This document shows positions 8,683-17,304 of a stretch of 64,000 bases of DNA, in pieces. How positions within the stretch are numbered: the stretch's first letter is position 1; every line of letters starts with the position of its first letter. The stretch covers positions 1,178,001 through 1,242,000 of the forward strand of contig NZ_CP017754.1 of NCBI RefSeq assembly GCF_001854325.1, given 5' to 3'. Source of the DNA: Cupriavidus malaysiensis. GTDB lineage: Bacteria > Pseudomonadota > Gammaproteobacteria > Burkholderiales > Burkholderiaceae. Under the pieces are notes generated by a model, which was not told where the DNA came from, did no database searches, and saw nothing but the letters and a program-made list of their open reading frames with translations. The position numbers and the translations under genes are program-made.

Positions 8683-10767
8683 ATGTCCGATGTTCACTAC
8701 CAGGTCGCCCGCCTCGCGGTGCTGGCCGCGGCAGCGGCCGCCCTCGCGGCCTGCGGTTCCGATGACAGCGCCGGCGGCAGCGGCGCGGGCGGCAGCGCCG
8801 GCACCGCCGGCGGCACCAGCCAGGCCGCCGTCGCGGCCGGTACCAAGACCACGCTGGCCCTGCTGGAAACCACCGACCTGCACACCAACGTACGCAGCTA
8901 CGACTACTTCAAGCTGGCCGACGACAGCTCGCTCGGCTTCGAGCGCGTCTCCACGCTGATCAAGCAGGCGCGCGCCGAGTTTCCCAATACGGTGCTGCTG
9001 GACAACGGCGACACCATCCAGGGCACCGCGCTGGCCGACTACCAGGCCCAGGTCAATCCGCTCAAGTGCAGCGAGACGCTGGCCATGTACAAGGTGATGA
9101 ACGACGCCGGCTACGATGGCGGCGGCATCGGCAACCATGAGTTCAACTACGGCCTGGCCTACCTGAACCAGGTCACCGGCAACAAGTTCAGCGTCGAAGG
9201 GCTGCCCGATCCCGCACAGCAGACCGCGTGCGCCGGCCCGGCCTTCCCGCAGGTGCTGGCCAACGTCTACAGCGTCAAGACGCGCAAGCCGCTGTTCAAC
9301 CCCTACACCATCATCACCAAGCAGGTGAAGGCCACCGCTCCCGACGGCAAGGCTGTCACGGTGCCGGTCAAGATCGGTATCATTGGCTTCGCGCCGCCGG
9401 CCATCATGAGCTGGGACAAGCGCTGGCTCGACGGCAAGGTCTACACCGTCGGCGTCAAGGAAGCCGCCGAACAGTTCGTGCCGGAAATGCGCGCCAAGGG
9501 CGCCGACCTGGTGGTGGTGATCTCGCACGGCGGCCTGGACTCGTCCGCCTACTCGCCCGACATGGAGAACGGCAGCTGGCACCTGTCCAAGGTGGCCGGC
9601 GTCGACGCCATGCTGATCGGCCACTCGCACCAGATCTTCCCCGACGCCGCCAGCACCGTGCCGCAGTTCAACCTGCCGGGCGTGGACAAGGCCAAGGGCA
9701 CCGTCAACGGCGTGCCCACCGTGATGGCCAACTACTGGGGCAAGCACCTGGGCGTGATCAAGCTGCAGCTCGCCCACACCGGCTCGCGCTGGACGGTCGA
9801 CACCAGCGCCACCAAGGTGGAAGCGCGCTCGATCCAGAACGCCGACAAGACCTATGTGGCGGCCGACGCCGCCGTCGCGGCCAAGGTCGATACCGAGCAC
9901 AAGGCCACCATCACCTACGTGAAGACGCCGATCGGCACCACCGACTACCGCATGAGCAGCTACTTCGCCGACGTCGGCGATCCGGGCGCGATCCAGATCG
10001 TCAACCAGGCGCAGGCGGCCTATGTGAAGGACTACATCGACGCCAACCTGCCGGCCCTGAAGTCGCTGCCGGTGCTGTCGGTGTCGGCGCCGTTCAAGAG
10101 CGGCTTCGGCGGCGGCAACGACTATACCGACGTGCAGGCCGGCAACCTGGCCATCAACAACGCGGCCGATCTCTACCTGTACCCCAACACGGTCTACGCC
10201 GTGAAGGTCAACGGCGACGAGGTCAAGGCCTGGCTGGAGACCGCCGCCAAGCGTTTCAACCAGATCAGCACCACCACCACCGCCGACCAGCAGCTGATCA
10301 GCAGCTTCCCCGGCTACAACTTCGACATGTTCACCACGCCCGACCTGCAGTACGAGATCGACGTGACGCAGCCGGTCGGCAGCCGCATCAAGAACCTGAC
10401 CTACAAGGGCGCACCGCTGACCGCCGCGCAGCAGTTCATCGTGGCCACCAACAACTACCGCGCCAGCGGCGGCGGCAACTTCCCGGGCCTGGACGGCAGC
10501 AAGACGGTCTATGCCTCGCCGGATGCCAACCGCGACGTGCTGATCGCCTACATCAAGAAGGCAGCCTCGATCACGCGCGCGGCCAACGGCAACGCGCGCA
10601 GCTGGCGCTTCACCAAGGTGGCGACCGCCGGCAAGGTGGTGTTCAGCTCGGCACAGGGACAGTTGCCGCAGGCACAGGCGGCCGGCCTGACCAACATCAG
10701 CCTGGACAAGGCCGATGACGGTTCGGGCAAGAACCTGTCGCGCTACCTGGTGGACCTCAATGGCTGA
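8683..10767 (+). CDS. Lipoprotein 5'-nucleotidase / 2',3'-cyclic nucleotide phosphodiesterase
   Basis: 694 aa. Lipoprotein signal peptide with lipobox LAAC (Cys24), then a Gly/Ser-rich linker. The calcineurin-like metallophosphoesterase domain shows all metal motifs: TTDLHTN, LDNGDTIQG, GNHEFNYG, VISHGGLD and GHSHQIF. The C-terminal 5'-nucleotidase domain contains TNNYRASGGGNFPG, with the aromatic and asparagine residues that hold the base. The order matches bifunctional CpdB/UshA-type enzymes that release phosphate and nucleosides outside the cytoplasm. Its end overlaps the next gene by 8 bases, so the two are translationally coupled. Confidence 0.9.
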   Translation: MSDVHYQVARLAVLAAAAAALAACGSDDSAGGSGAGGSAGTAGGTSQAAVAAGTKTTLALLETTDLHTNVRSYDYFKLADDSSLGFERVSTLIKQARAEFPNTVLLDNGDTIQGTALADYQAQVNPLKCSETLAMYKVMNDAGYDGGGIGNHEFNYGLAYLNQVTGNKFSVEGLPDPAQQTACAGPAFPQVLANVYSVKTRKPLFNPYTIITKQVKATAPDGKAVTVPVKIGIIGFAPPAIMSWDKRWLDGKVYTVGVKEAAEQFVPEMRAKGADLVVVISHGGLDSSAYSPDMENGSWHLSKVAGVDAMLIGHSHQIFPDAASTVPQFNLPGVDKAKGTVNGVPTVMANYWGKHLGVIKLQLAHTGSRWTVDTSATKVEARSIQNADKTYVAADAAVAAKVDTEHKATITYVKTPIGTTDYRMSSYFADVGDPGAIQIVNQAQAAYVKDYIDANLPALKSLPVLSVSAPFKSGFGGGNDYTDVQAGNLAINNAADLYLYPNTVYAVKVNGDEVKAWLETAAKRFNQISTTTTADQQLISSFPGYNFDMFTTPDLQYEIDVTQPVGSRIKNLTYKGAPLTAAQQFIVATNNYRASGGGNFPGLDGSKTVYASPDANRDVLIAYIKKAASITRAANGNARSWRFTKVATAGKVVFSSAQGQLPQAQAAGLTNISLDKADDGSGKNLSRYLVDLNG

Positions 10768-11623
10768 GCGTGCCATGCGCGCCCCGGCCGTGCCGGGCGG
10801 GTCCCGGCGCGGCCTGGCCAGCGTGCCGCGGGCGCAGCCTGCGCCCGGGGGGCGCCCGGCGCGCTGGCGCCATCCGCTGCTGGCCGCCGCGCTGGCGGCG
10901 GTGGCGGTCGCGGCGGCCGGCGTCGGTGGCGCCGGGGCCTGGCGCCACCACACCGAGACGCGCCGCGCGCAGCTCGCCGAACTGCGCACGCTGGCCGGCC
11001 CGGCCGGCGATGCGCAGGCGCTGGCCGCGCTGCGTGCGGCCGCCGCGCGCGGCGAGACGGCGGCGCAGACCGCGCTGGGCGAGGCGTTGTGGGACCGCGC
11101 CGAGGCGCAGCCGCTTGCCGAAGGACGCCAGTGGCTGCAGAAGGCGGCACTGGGCGGCGACGTGCGCGCCCACCTGCTGCTCGGCAAGGCGGCCCTGCTC
11201 GGCGTGCCGGCCGGCAGCGGCATGGATCCGGCCCGGGCCCGCGCGCACCTGAGCGCCGCCGCGGACGCGGGCGACCCCGGTGCCGCCTACTACCTCGGCC
11301 TGCTGCACCGTGGCGGCTACGGCCAGCCCGCCAATCCCAAGGCAGCGGCGCACTGGTTCACGCTGGCCGCCCAGGGCGGGGTGCCGCATGCGATGTTCAT
11401 GCTCGCCAACGCCTATCGCGAAGGCGACGGCGTGCCGCTCGACCCGGCGCGCGCGCTGGCCTGGTACGAGCAGGCGGCCGAGCGCGAACATCCGGAATCG
11501 AGCCAGGCGCTGGCCATGGCCTACCGCAATGGTGAACTGGGGCTGGCGCGCGACGAGCGCCGCTTCCGCTCGCACCTGGCCGAAGCCGCGCATGCGCTGC
11601 GGCATCCGGCGCTGGCGCCTTGA
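10760..11623 (+). CDS. Sel1-repeat (SLR/TPR-like) membrane-anchored protein
   Basis: 287 aa from the ATG at 10760, which lies inside the last codons of the nucleotidase gene (ATGGCTGA overlap). One transmembrane segment near residues 37-60 (HPLLAAALAAVAVAAAGVGG) is followed by about four Sel1-like repeats, seen as WLQKAALGGDVRAHLLLGKA, HLSAAADAGDPGAAYYLGLL, WFTLAAQGGVPHAMFMLANA and WYEQAAEREHPESSQALAMA. Such solenoids scaffold protein partners, often at the cell envelope. Coupling to the nucleotidase suggests a partner role; the actual function is unknown. Confidence 0.8.
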   Translation: MAERAMRAPAVPGGSRRGLASVPRAQPAPGGRPARWRHPLLAAALAAVAVAAAGVGGAGAWRHHTETRRAQLAELRTLAGPAGDAQALAALRAAAARGETAAQTALGEALWDRAEAQPLAEGRQWLQKAALGGDVRAHLLLGKAALLGVPAGSGMDPARARAHLSAAADAGDPGAAYYLGLLHRGGYGQPANPKAAAHWFTLAAQGGVPHAMFMLANAYREGDGVPLDPARALAWYEQAAEREHPESSQALAMAYRNGELGLARDERRFRSHLAEAAHALRHPALAP

Positions 11624-11675
11624 GGGTGCGGCCGGGCCGCCGGGCCCGGCTGCTGGTGCTGGCAGTGCTCGCCGC

Positions 11676-11870
11676 TCAGGCCGGCGGGCTGCCTTCCTTG
11701 AAGCAGGCCTTGAGCTGGCTGCGCAGCTCCGGCGTGTCCTGGTGCCGGTGCACCTGCACCGCATGCTGCACGGCAGCCTCCAGCAGTTCTTCTTCGGTGT
11801 CGGCGCTGAGCGCGACCGTGCATTGCGACTCGCTGGGATAGTCGCGGCAGTCGATGTACTTGCGTGCCAT
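11676..11870 (-). CDS. DUF1059 family small protein
   Basis: 64 aa. MARKYIDCRDYPSESQCTVA and the later EELLEAAVQHAVQVHRHQDT are the two conserved parts of DUF1059, a family of small cytoplasmic proteins with paired cysteines (Cys8 and Cys17). A near-perfect AGGAGG stands 6 bases before the start, so expression is likely strong. Monocistronic. No biochemical function is known to me for this family. Confidence 0.85.
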   Translation of the reverse strand: MARKYIDCRDYPSESQCTVALSADTEEELLEAAVQHAVQVHRHQDTPELRSQLKACFKEGSPPA

Positions 11871-11979
11871 GCTTGCCTCCTGGAGCGAAGGATCCGGCGC
11901 GGATGAGGCGTCTGGGTGGGGGACGGCGGGGGACGGCGGGGGGGCGCCCCGCGGCCGGCCTATCCAGTATAGGGGGCGC

Positions 11980-12921
11980 TCAGGCGACCGGCGTCACCAC
12001 CTTGCCCCCGGCCAGGAAGGCGGCCAGGTTCTCCAGCACCAGGGCCGCCATGGCGGCGCGCGTCTCGTGCGTGCCGCTGGCCATGTGCGGAGCCAGCACC
12101 ACATTGTCCAGCGCCAGCAGCGCTTGCGGCACGCGCGGCTCGTCGCGGAAGACATCGAGTCCGGCGCCGCCGAGCCGGCCCGTGCGCAGCGCCTCCACCA
12201 GCGCGTCCTCGTCCACCACGCTGCCGCGCGACACATTGACGAGGATGCCGCGGGGGCCCAGCGCCTCGATCACCGCGCGCGACACCAGTCCCTCGGTCTG
12301 CGGGCCGCCCACGCAGGTGATGGCGAGGAAGTCGGCCCAGTCCGCCAGCGCCAGCAGGTCCGCCTCGAAGCGCCACGGCGCACCCGCGCGCGGGCCGCGG
12401 TTGTGGTACGCGATCTTCATGTCGAAGCCGGCGGCGCGGCGCGCCACCTTCTCGCCGATGCGGCCGAGGCCGAGGATGCCGAGCTTCTTGCCGGACACGC
12501 GCGTGGTCAGCGGGAAGGCGCCTTGCAGCCAGCTGCCGGCGCGCACGAAGCGGTCGCCGTGGGCGATGCCGCGCGCGCTGTCCAGCAGCAGGCCGAAGGC
12601 CAGGTCGGCCACGCAATCGTTGAGCACGTCGGGCGTGTTGCTGACCACGATGCCGCGTGCGCGCGCTGCCTCGAGATCGATGGAGTCATAGCCCACGCCG
12701 AAGCTGACGATGGCCTGCAGCTTCGGCAGCGCCGCGATCAGCGCGGCATCGCAGCCATGGCGCGCCGAGGTCACCACCACGCGCACGGAGGCGCCGTGCG
12801 CGCCCGTCCAGGCCGCGCGGTCGGCCTGCTGCCACAGCGCCACCGCGCCGTACTGTTGTTGCAGGGTGTCGTTGAGTTGCGGCGCCAGCGGGCCGACCTG
12901 GAGGATGGCGTTGTCGGACAT
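11980..12921 (-). CDS. D-isomer-specific 2-hydroxyacid dehydrogenase
   Basis: 313 aa. The Rossmann motif is LGILGLGRIGEKVARRA, followed by the Arg-ending strand IAYHNR, which favours NADPH over NAD. Catalytic residues are visible as Arg in NVSRGSVVDE, Glu in DVFRDEP and His in LAPHMASGTHET; the HMASGT form is typical of glyoxylate/hydroxypyruvate reductase-like members. It would interconvert 2-oxo acids and D-2-hydroxy acids in the cytoplasm. The start at 12921 lacks a strong ribosome site. It is divergent from the porin; the operators between them lie close to the porin, so membership in that regulon is uncertain. Confidence 0.87.
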   Translation of the reverse strand: MSDNAILQVGPLAPQLNDTLQQQYGAVALWQQADRAAWTGAHGASVRVVVTSARHGCDAALIAALPKLQAIVSFGVGYDSIDLEAARARGIVVSNTPDVLNDCVADLAFGLLLDSARGIAHGDRFVRAGSWLQGAFPLTTRVSGKKLGILGLGRIGEKVARRAAGFDMKIAYHNRGPRAGAPWRFEADLLALADWADFLAITCVGGPQTEGLVSRAVIEALGPRGILVNVSRGSVVDEDALVEALRTGRLGGAGLDVFRDEPRVPQALLALDNVVLAPHMASGTHETRAAMAALVLENLAAFLAGGKVVTPVA

Positions 12922-13232
12922 GGGAGATCTGTGAAGGATTGGGTCCTGAACCGCAGGTTCGTCGACTGAGTCCGCCCTGATTCCGCCGAGGGGCAGCGCG
13001 ATCCGTCATCACACAGGCTCGCGCGGCTACCCGACAGACAGCGCTCTTCAACGAATGCAGGACTCAGGACGTCGGGAGTCGGAAGAAGCGGCACCTGCGC
13101 GGTGCGTGTCGCGGCCACCCGGGGTGGTCTCCCGCGGCGGCAGGCAATGGTAGCCCAAGTCACCGTTGCGCGCTTGCCGCACCGCGGCCGCCCCTCGGGA
13201 AATCCCCACCTATGCGAATTCATCTCCGGGAT

Positions 13233-13247
13233 TAATCTCACGGATTA
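13233..13247. promoter_or_regulatory. Palindromic operator 1 upstream of the porin
   Basis: TAATC-TCACG-GATTA, a perfect 5+5+5 inverted repeat about 96 bp before the porin start. The same architecture occurs at 13253, 20871, 21064 and 22642. Probable binding site for the TetR regulator encoded at 22676-23458. Confidence 0.7.
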
Positions 13248-13252
13248 GTGAT

Positions 13253-13267
13253 TAATCTCTGGGATTA
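13253..13267. promoter_or_regulatory. Palindromic operator 2 upstream of the porin
   Basis: TAATC-TCTGG-GATTA, a perfect inverted repeat centred exactly 20 bp (about two helical turns) from operator 1, so two dimers could bind on one face of the DNA. An extra GATTA half-site lies between them. Confidence 0.7.
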
Positions 13268-13342
13268 GTCGGCGCGGCAAGGCGAACCGCGCCGCTCGCG
13301 CACGGGCGCGGGCCGTGCCGCCGAGACATGGGAGACCAGGTA

Positions 13343-14500
13343 ATGAAGAAGCTGTTGCTTGCCGCCGCCGCATCGGCGCTGATGGCGCAGGGCGCCCACG
13401 CCCAGACCTCCGTGACCCTGTACGGGGTGGTGACCGCCGCCGTGCAGTACGTCAACCACGCGCAGAACACCGTCGGCGGCGTGCTGGCGCCCGGCAGCGG
13501 CTCGGCCGTGCTGATGAACTCGTCCGGTATCGCCAACTCGCGCTGGGGCCTGCGCGGCACCGAGGACCTGGGGGGCGGCCTGCAGGGCGTGTTCGTGCTG
13601 GAGAACCAGTTCGCCACCGAGAACGGCCAGCTCGCCGGCGGCCTGATGTTCGGCCGCCAGGCCTATGTCGGCCTGAACAGCCGCGCCTACGGCAAGGTCA
13701 CCTTCGGCCGGCAGTACACCTCGTCCTTCTTCGCGCTGGCGAACTTCATGCCCACCGCCTACGCGCCCGAGTTCGAACCGGTGGTCGGCTTCGCCGGCCC
13801 CAATTTCCGCGAAAGCAATATGGCGCAGTACACCGGCACCTTCGGCCCGGTCACGCTCTACACGCACTGGTCGTTCGGCGAGCGCGCCGGTTCGGTGACG
13901 GCGGGCTCGGCCTACGGCGCCGGCGCGACCTACTTCAGCAACGGCTTCGGCATCGGCGTCGGCTACGACGAAGTGAAGACGCTGAACACGGCCGAGGCGA
14001 CCGGCGCCTCCGGTGGCAGCGACTACGGGCGCGACATGCGTGCCGCCATCGGCCTCAGCTACATGCTGGGCCCGGTCAAGCTGATGGGCGGGTACCGTTG
14101 GGGCAATTCGGTGGCGCCGGCCACCGGCACGCCGACACTGCTGCCGCATCGCGACGATATGTACTGGGCCGGCGTGAACTGGCAGGCGTTGCCGGCGCTG
14201 CAACTGACGCTGGCGTGGTACTACGACAATATCAAGCGCGCGAACATCGGCGGCACCGTGGTCAATCCGCCCAACCCGCAGCAATACCTGGCGCTGGCCG
14301 ACTACAACCTGTCCAAGCGCACCGACCTGTTCGCCGCCGTCATCTACGCGCACAACGCTTCGCTGAACTGGGACAACATCGGCTACCTGCCGAGCGGGCA
14401 ATCCGTCGGCTACCTGCCCGCCACCGCGCAGACCTACTACAAGACGCCGGGTTCCAGCGGGCAACTGGGCATCTCCCTGGGCATCCGCACCATCTTCTGA
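13343..14500 (+). CDS. Gram-negative porin (Burkholderiales OmpC-like, Porin_4)
   Basis: 385 aa. A signal peptide MKKLLLAAAASALMAQGAHA precedes QTSVTLYGVV, the standard first strand of Burkholderiales trimeric porins. NSRWGLRGTEDLGGGLQGVF and FGRQAYVGLNS are further family signatures, and the C-terminus ends in phenylalanine (LGISLGIRTIF), the assembly signal for outer-membrane barrels. I chose the ATG at 13343 because it begins the signal peptide. Two TAATC-N5-GATTA operators lie upstream and a strong terminator follows, so it is monocistronic and probably substrate-induced with the nearby catabolic genes. Confidence 0.92.
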   Translation: MKKLLLAAAASALMAQGAHAQTSVTLYGVVTAAVQYVNHAQNTVGGVLAPGSGSAVLMNSSGIANSRWGLRGTEDLGGGLQGVFVLENQFATENGQLAGGLMFGRQAYVGLNSRAYGKVTFGRQYTSSFFALANFMPTAYAPEFEPVVGFAGPNFRESNMAQYTGTFGPVTLYTHWSFGERAGSVTAGSAYGAGATYFSNGFGIGVGYDEVKTLNTAEATGASGGSDYGRDMRAAIGLSYMLGPVKLMGGYRWGNSVAPATGTPTLLPHRDDMYWAGVNWQALPALQLTLAWYYDNIKRANIGGTVVNPPNPQQYLALADYNLSKRTDLFAAVIYAHNASLNWDNIGYLPSGQSVGYLPATAQTYYKTPGSSGQLGISLGIRTIF

Positions 14501-14543
14501 CCCGGACCGGGCGGACCCAGTCCGGCCTGCCGGCCGGATTCGC

Positions 14544-14579
14544 AAGGCCTCGCCGGCGATGCCGGCGGGGCCTTTTTTG
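14544..14579 (+). terminator. Rho-independent terminator of the porin gene
   Basis: AAGGCCTCGCCGGC-GAT-GCCGGCGGGGCCTT forms a long GC-rich stem with a 3-nt loop and one mismatch; its last bases run into TTTTTTG. It lies 43 bp after the porin stop codon. Confidence 0.9.
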
Positions 14580-14660
14580 TGGCTGCGCCGGGCTGGCAAG
14601 GTGCGATGGGCAATGTGCCGCGTGGGCGAACGACGGCTTCAGCTATGCCATCGGTTCGCT

Positions 14661-14699
14661 CCCCTCTCCCACTTGTGGGAGAGGGGCCGGGGGAGAGGG
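14661..14699. repeat. Dispersed CCCTCTCCC palindromic repeat, copy a
   Basis: CCCCTCTCCC-ACTTGT-GGGAGAGGGG followed by CCGGGGGAGAGGG. The same 39-bp element recurs at 42903-42941 and 47489-47527 and, inverted and diverged, at 47367-47401. All copies are between genes, most near gene ends, as for REP-type elements. Confidence 0.85.
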
Positions 14700-14758
14700 T
14701 GGGCGCTGGCACGAAGCGAGCGCCGACGTACTGGCGAATGCCGGCCGGCCGAGGTCGC

Positions 14759-16060
14759 TCAGTCGACCCGCTCGACTTCCGGCATATCGAAGCTGCGGTC
14801 CAGCAGCGCGCGCCGGGGCTGGTAGAAGCGCAGTGCCAGCGAGAAGCGGCCGGCCGGCGCCGGCAGCCAGTTGGCACGCGCGTCGGCGCTGTCGGGCGCC
14901 GCGTGCTGCAGCCAGATGTCGAAGGAACCATCGGCGTGCCGGACCAGGCCGGGCGTGCGGTCGCCCAGCGCGTAGCGCTGCAGCGGGTTGTCGGTGAAGA
15001 AGCGACGCCCGTCGGGCGCGAATTCGTACATCGTCAGTGACCAGAAGGCGTCCACCTGCATGTCGGCGGGAATGGCCAGCCGGTAGCGGTGGGCGCCGTC
15101 GAGGGCTTCGCCCCGGCCGTCGGTCAGCGCGGTGAAGTAGATCGCTTCCTCGCGCTCCAGCGCGCCCAGCCCGACCAGGGAGACGAAGGCCCGGTAGGCA
15201 TAGTCGTCGCCGAAGTTGCCCAGGTGGTCGACCCCGGACGACCAGCTGCCGCCGCGCCCGCTGCGATAGGAGGTGTCGGGCGGCGCCTTGCGCAGGGCGT
15301 GCAGGTTGGCGGCGTGGGTCTCGGTCCAGGCCTGGCGCACCGCCGGGTCCAGCGCCTGCCAGGCGTTGCGCGCGCCGGGGCGCAGGCCGAGGTCGGCGTA
15401 GCCCGCCACCAGCGCCTGCTCGTGCGCGGGCACGGGGTTGCGGCCCATCACCTCGTTGACCAGTTCCAGGTAGTGCTCGGGCGAGCGCTCGTCGGGCCGC
15501 GCCTGCAGCAGCCTGGGCGTGCTGCCGGCGTCGAGCGGCGCGAGGCGCATGGCGTCCTGCAGCGCGTGCACGGCGGGCAGGTCTTCCTCGCCGTCGACCA
15601 GCACGCGGCCCAGGGCCCAGATGTCGTTGCTGGGCAGCCGCAGCAGCCGGGTGCCGGCCGGCGCCTCGCCCTGCCAGCCGGGGCCGGCCAGCAGGAAGCC
15701 AGTGGCGGCCGTGCCGGTGGTGCGCCGGCCGATGCAGGCGGCGTTGTTGGTGAAGATGTCGAGGAAGGCGAAGCTGTAGTAGCGGTCCTGCATATCCGGC
15801 AGCCACAGCAGCAGCGGCCCGCCCGACAGGTCCAGCCAGGCGATCGAGTACAGCGTGTCGTTGTTCGGCATGGTGACGGTGCGCGCGCGGTGGTTGAGCA
15901 GGCGCCGGTTGTGATGCAGCACATTGGGCGGCGCGCCGCGCTGGCTGTGGTTATCCGGGTTCTGCGTGAACTGCCAGCGGGTCTGCGCCACGTCGTGGAC
16001 CGGGAAGCTGTAGACCAGCGCGTCGCGGATGCGCGCGTGCAGGGTGGTGTCGTCGTGCAT
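14759..16060 (-). CDS. DUF1254/DUF1214 domain protein
   Basis: 433 aa with no evident signal peptide. The N-terminal DUF1254 region includes TVTMPNNDTLYSIAWLDLSGGPLLLWLPD and YYSFAFLDIFTNN; the C-terminal DUF1214 region includes MYEFAPDGRRFFTDNPLQRYALGDR and a final RFYQPRRALLD segment. Proteins with this pair of domains are common in catabolic clusters, but no reaction is established to my knowledge. It is the last gene of a four-gene minus-strand run (metallo-beta-lactamase-fold protein, CoA ligase, Bug receptor, this gene), 72 bp after the receptor gene. Confidence 0.85.
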   Translation of the reverse strand: MHDDTTLHARIRDALVYSFPVHDVAQTRWQFTQNPDNHSQRGAPPNVLHHNRRLLNHRARTVTMPNNDTLYSIAWLDLSGGPLLLWLPDMQDRYYSFAFLDIFTNNAACIGRRTTGTAATGFLLAGPGWQGEAPAGTRLLRLPSNDIWALGRVLVDGEEDLPAVHALQDAMRLAPLDAGSTPRLLQARPDERSPEHYLELVNEVMGRNPVPAHEQALVAGYADLGLRPGARNAWQALDPAVRQAWTETHAANLHALRKAPPDTSYRSGRGGSWSSGVDHLGNFGDDYAYRAFVSLVGLGALEREEAIYFTALTDGRGEALDGAHRYRLAIPADMQVDAFWSLTMYEFAPDGRRFFTDNPLQRYALGDRTPGLVRHADGSFDIWLQHAAPDSADARANWLPAPAGRFSLALRFYQPRRALLDRSFDMPEVERVD

Positions 16061-16132
16061 GGATGTCTCTCTCGTCGGTGGTGGGGGATGCGGGGAATGC
16101 GGATGGACAAGCGATGGCGCGGCCGGCGGCCC

Positions 16133-17179
16133 TTACTCCGGCGTGACGCCGGCGGCGCGGATCACGTCGCCCCACATGCGCGTGTCGGCGCGCACGGTGT
16201 CGGCGAACTGCTGCACGCTCTTGATCGGCGGCGTGCCCATGTTGTAGGCGGTGAAGCGCTCGCGCAGCGCCGGCGCGGCCAGCGCGCGGTTCATCTCGGC
16301 GTTCAGGCGCTGCACGATGGCCGGCGGCGTGCCGGCCGGGACGAACAGACCGTACCAGCTGTCGGCCTGGAAGGGGTAGCCCTGCTCGGTCATGGTGGCC
16401 AGCGCGGGAAAGGCGGGCGCGCGGCGCGTGCCGGAGACGGCGATGGGCCGCAGCTTGCCGGCGCGGATCAGCGGCAGCGGCGAGCTGGCGTCGACGAAGG
16501 CGAGCTTGACGATGCCGCCCTGCATATCGGTCAGGATCTGCGAGACGGTCTTGTAGGGCACGTGGCGCAGCTTCAGGCCGGTCTGCGCCTTCAGCGATTC
16601 CATGGTCAGGTGGCCGCCCGAGCCGATGCCCCACGAGGCATAGTCCAGCCCCTGCGGCTGTGCGCGCACGTAGGCGGCCAGCTCGCGGATATCGTGCACC
16701 GGCAGGTCGGGCGAGACCACCAGCAGGTTGCCGCCCGAGCCGACCTGCGCCACCGGCACGAGGTCCTTCTGCGCATCGTAGGGCAGGGCCGGCTGCAGCG
16801 TGGCGTTGATGACGATGGAGGCGGCGTAGGTGAACAGCAGGGTGTAGCCGTCGGGCCTGGCCTTGGCCACCGCGGCGCTGCCGAGGATGCCGTTGGCGCC
16901 CGGCTTGTTGTCCACCACCAGCGGCTGGCCGAGCGCCTTGCCGAGCTGTTCGGCGAAGACCCGCGCGAAGATGTCGGTGCCGCTGCCCGCGCCGGAGGCC
17001 ACCACCAGGCGGATCGGGTGGGACGGCCAGGCCGCTTCCTGCGCGGGTGCGGCGCCGGCCGCCAGGCTGGTGGCGGCCAGCAGTGCGGTGCCGAACCGCC
17101 AGGCGTGCGAGGGAGAGCGCCGGCGCGCAGGCGCCCGCGCGGCGCGATGGGACGGGGCAAGGGATGGCGTGGCATGCAT
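16133..17179 (-). CDS. Bug/TctC family tripartite tricarboxylate transporter receptor
   Basis: 348 aa from the ATG at 17179, which has AGGAGA 7 bases upstream. A twin-arginine-like basic region (RRRSP) and hydrophobic core ending near APAQEAAWPSHPIRLVVASGAG mark a signal peptide. The Bug fold is clear: PIRLVV, GSGTDIFARVFAEQL, VVDNKPGANGILGSAAVAKARPDGYTL (split across the conserved loop) and LRHVPYK. It binds a carboxylate in the periplasm. No TctA/TctB membrane partners are encoded in this window, so it must use distant ones or act as a sensor. Confidence 0.9.
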   Translation of the reverse strand: MHATPSLAPSHRAARAPARRRSPSHAWRFGTALLAATSLAAGAAPAQEAAWPSHPIRLVVASGAGSGTDIFARVFAEQLGKALGQPLVVDNKPGANGILGSAAVAKARPDGYTLLFTYAASIVINATLQPALPYDAQKDLVPVAQVGSGGNLLVVSPDLPVHDIRELAAYVRAQPQGLDYASWGIGSGGHLTMESLKAQTGLKLRHVPYKTVSQILTDMQGGIVKLAFVDASSPLPLIRAGKLRPIAVSGTRRAPAFPALATMTEQGYPFQADSWYGLFVPAGTPPAIVQRLNAEMNRALAAPALRERFTAYNMGTPPIKSVQQFADTVRADTRMWGDVIRAAGVTPE

Positions 17180-17304
17180 GGTTGTCTCCTGTTCGGGGCG
17201 GCATCGGGCCGCGATGCCGGCTGTATCGCTGGCTTGTGTGTGTGCGTATGTGCGTGCGTATGTACGTATGTGCGGACGGGCCGGCGCCGGCCCGCGTGCT
17301 GCAA

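Larger units (their letters stand above)
12922..13342. other. Divergent intergenic region, hydroxyacid dehydrogenase / porin
   Basis: About 420 bp. The half nearest the dehydrogenase shows no clear signal. The half nearest the porin (13225-13270) is a conspicuous AT-rich cluster of GATTA/TAATC words, annotated separately as two operators. A ribosome binding site (GGGAGA) lies 7 bases before the porin start. Confidence 0.6.
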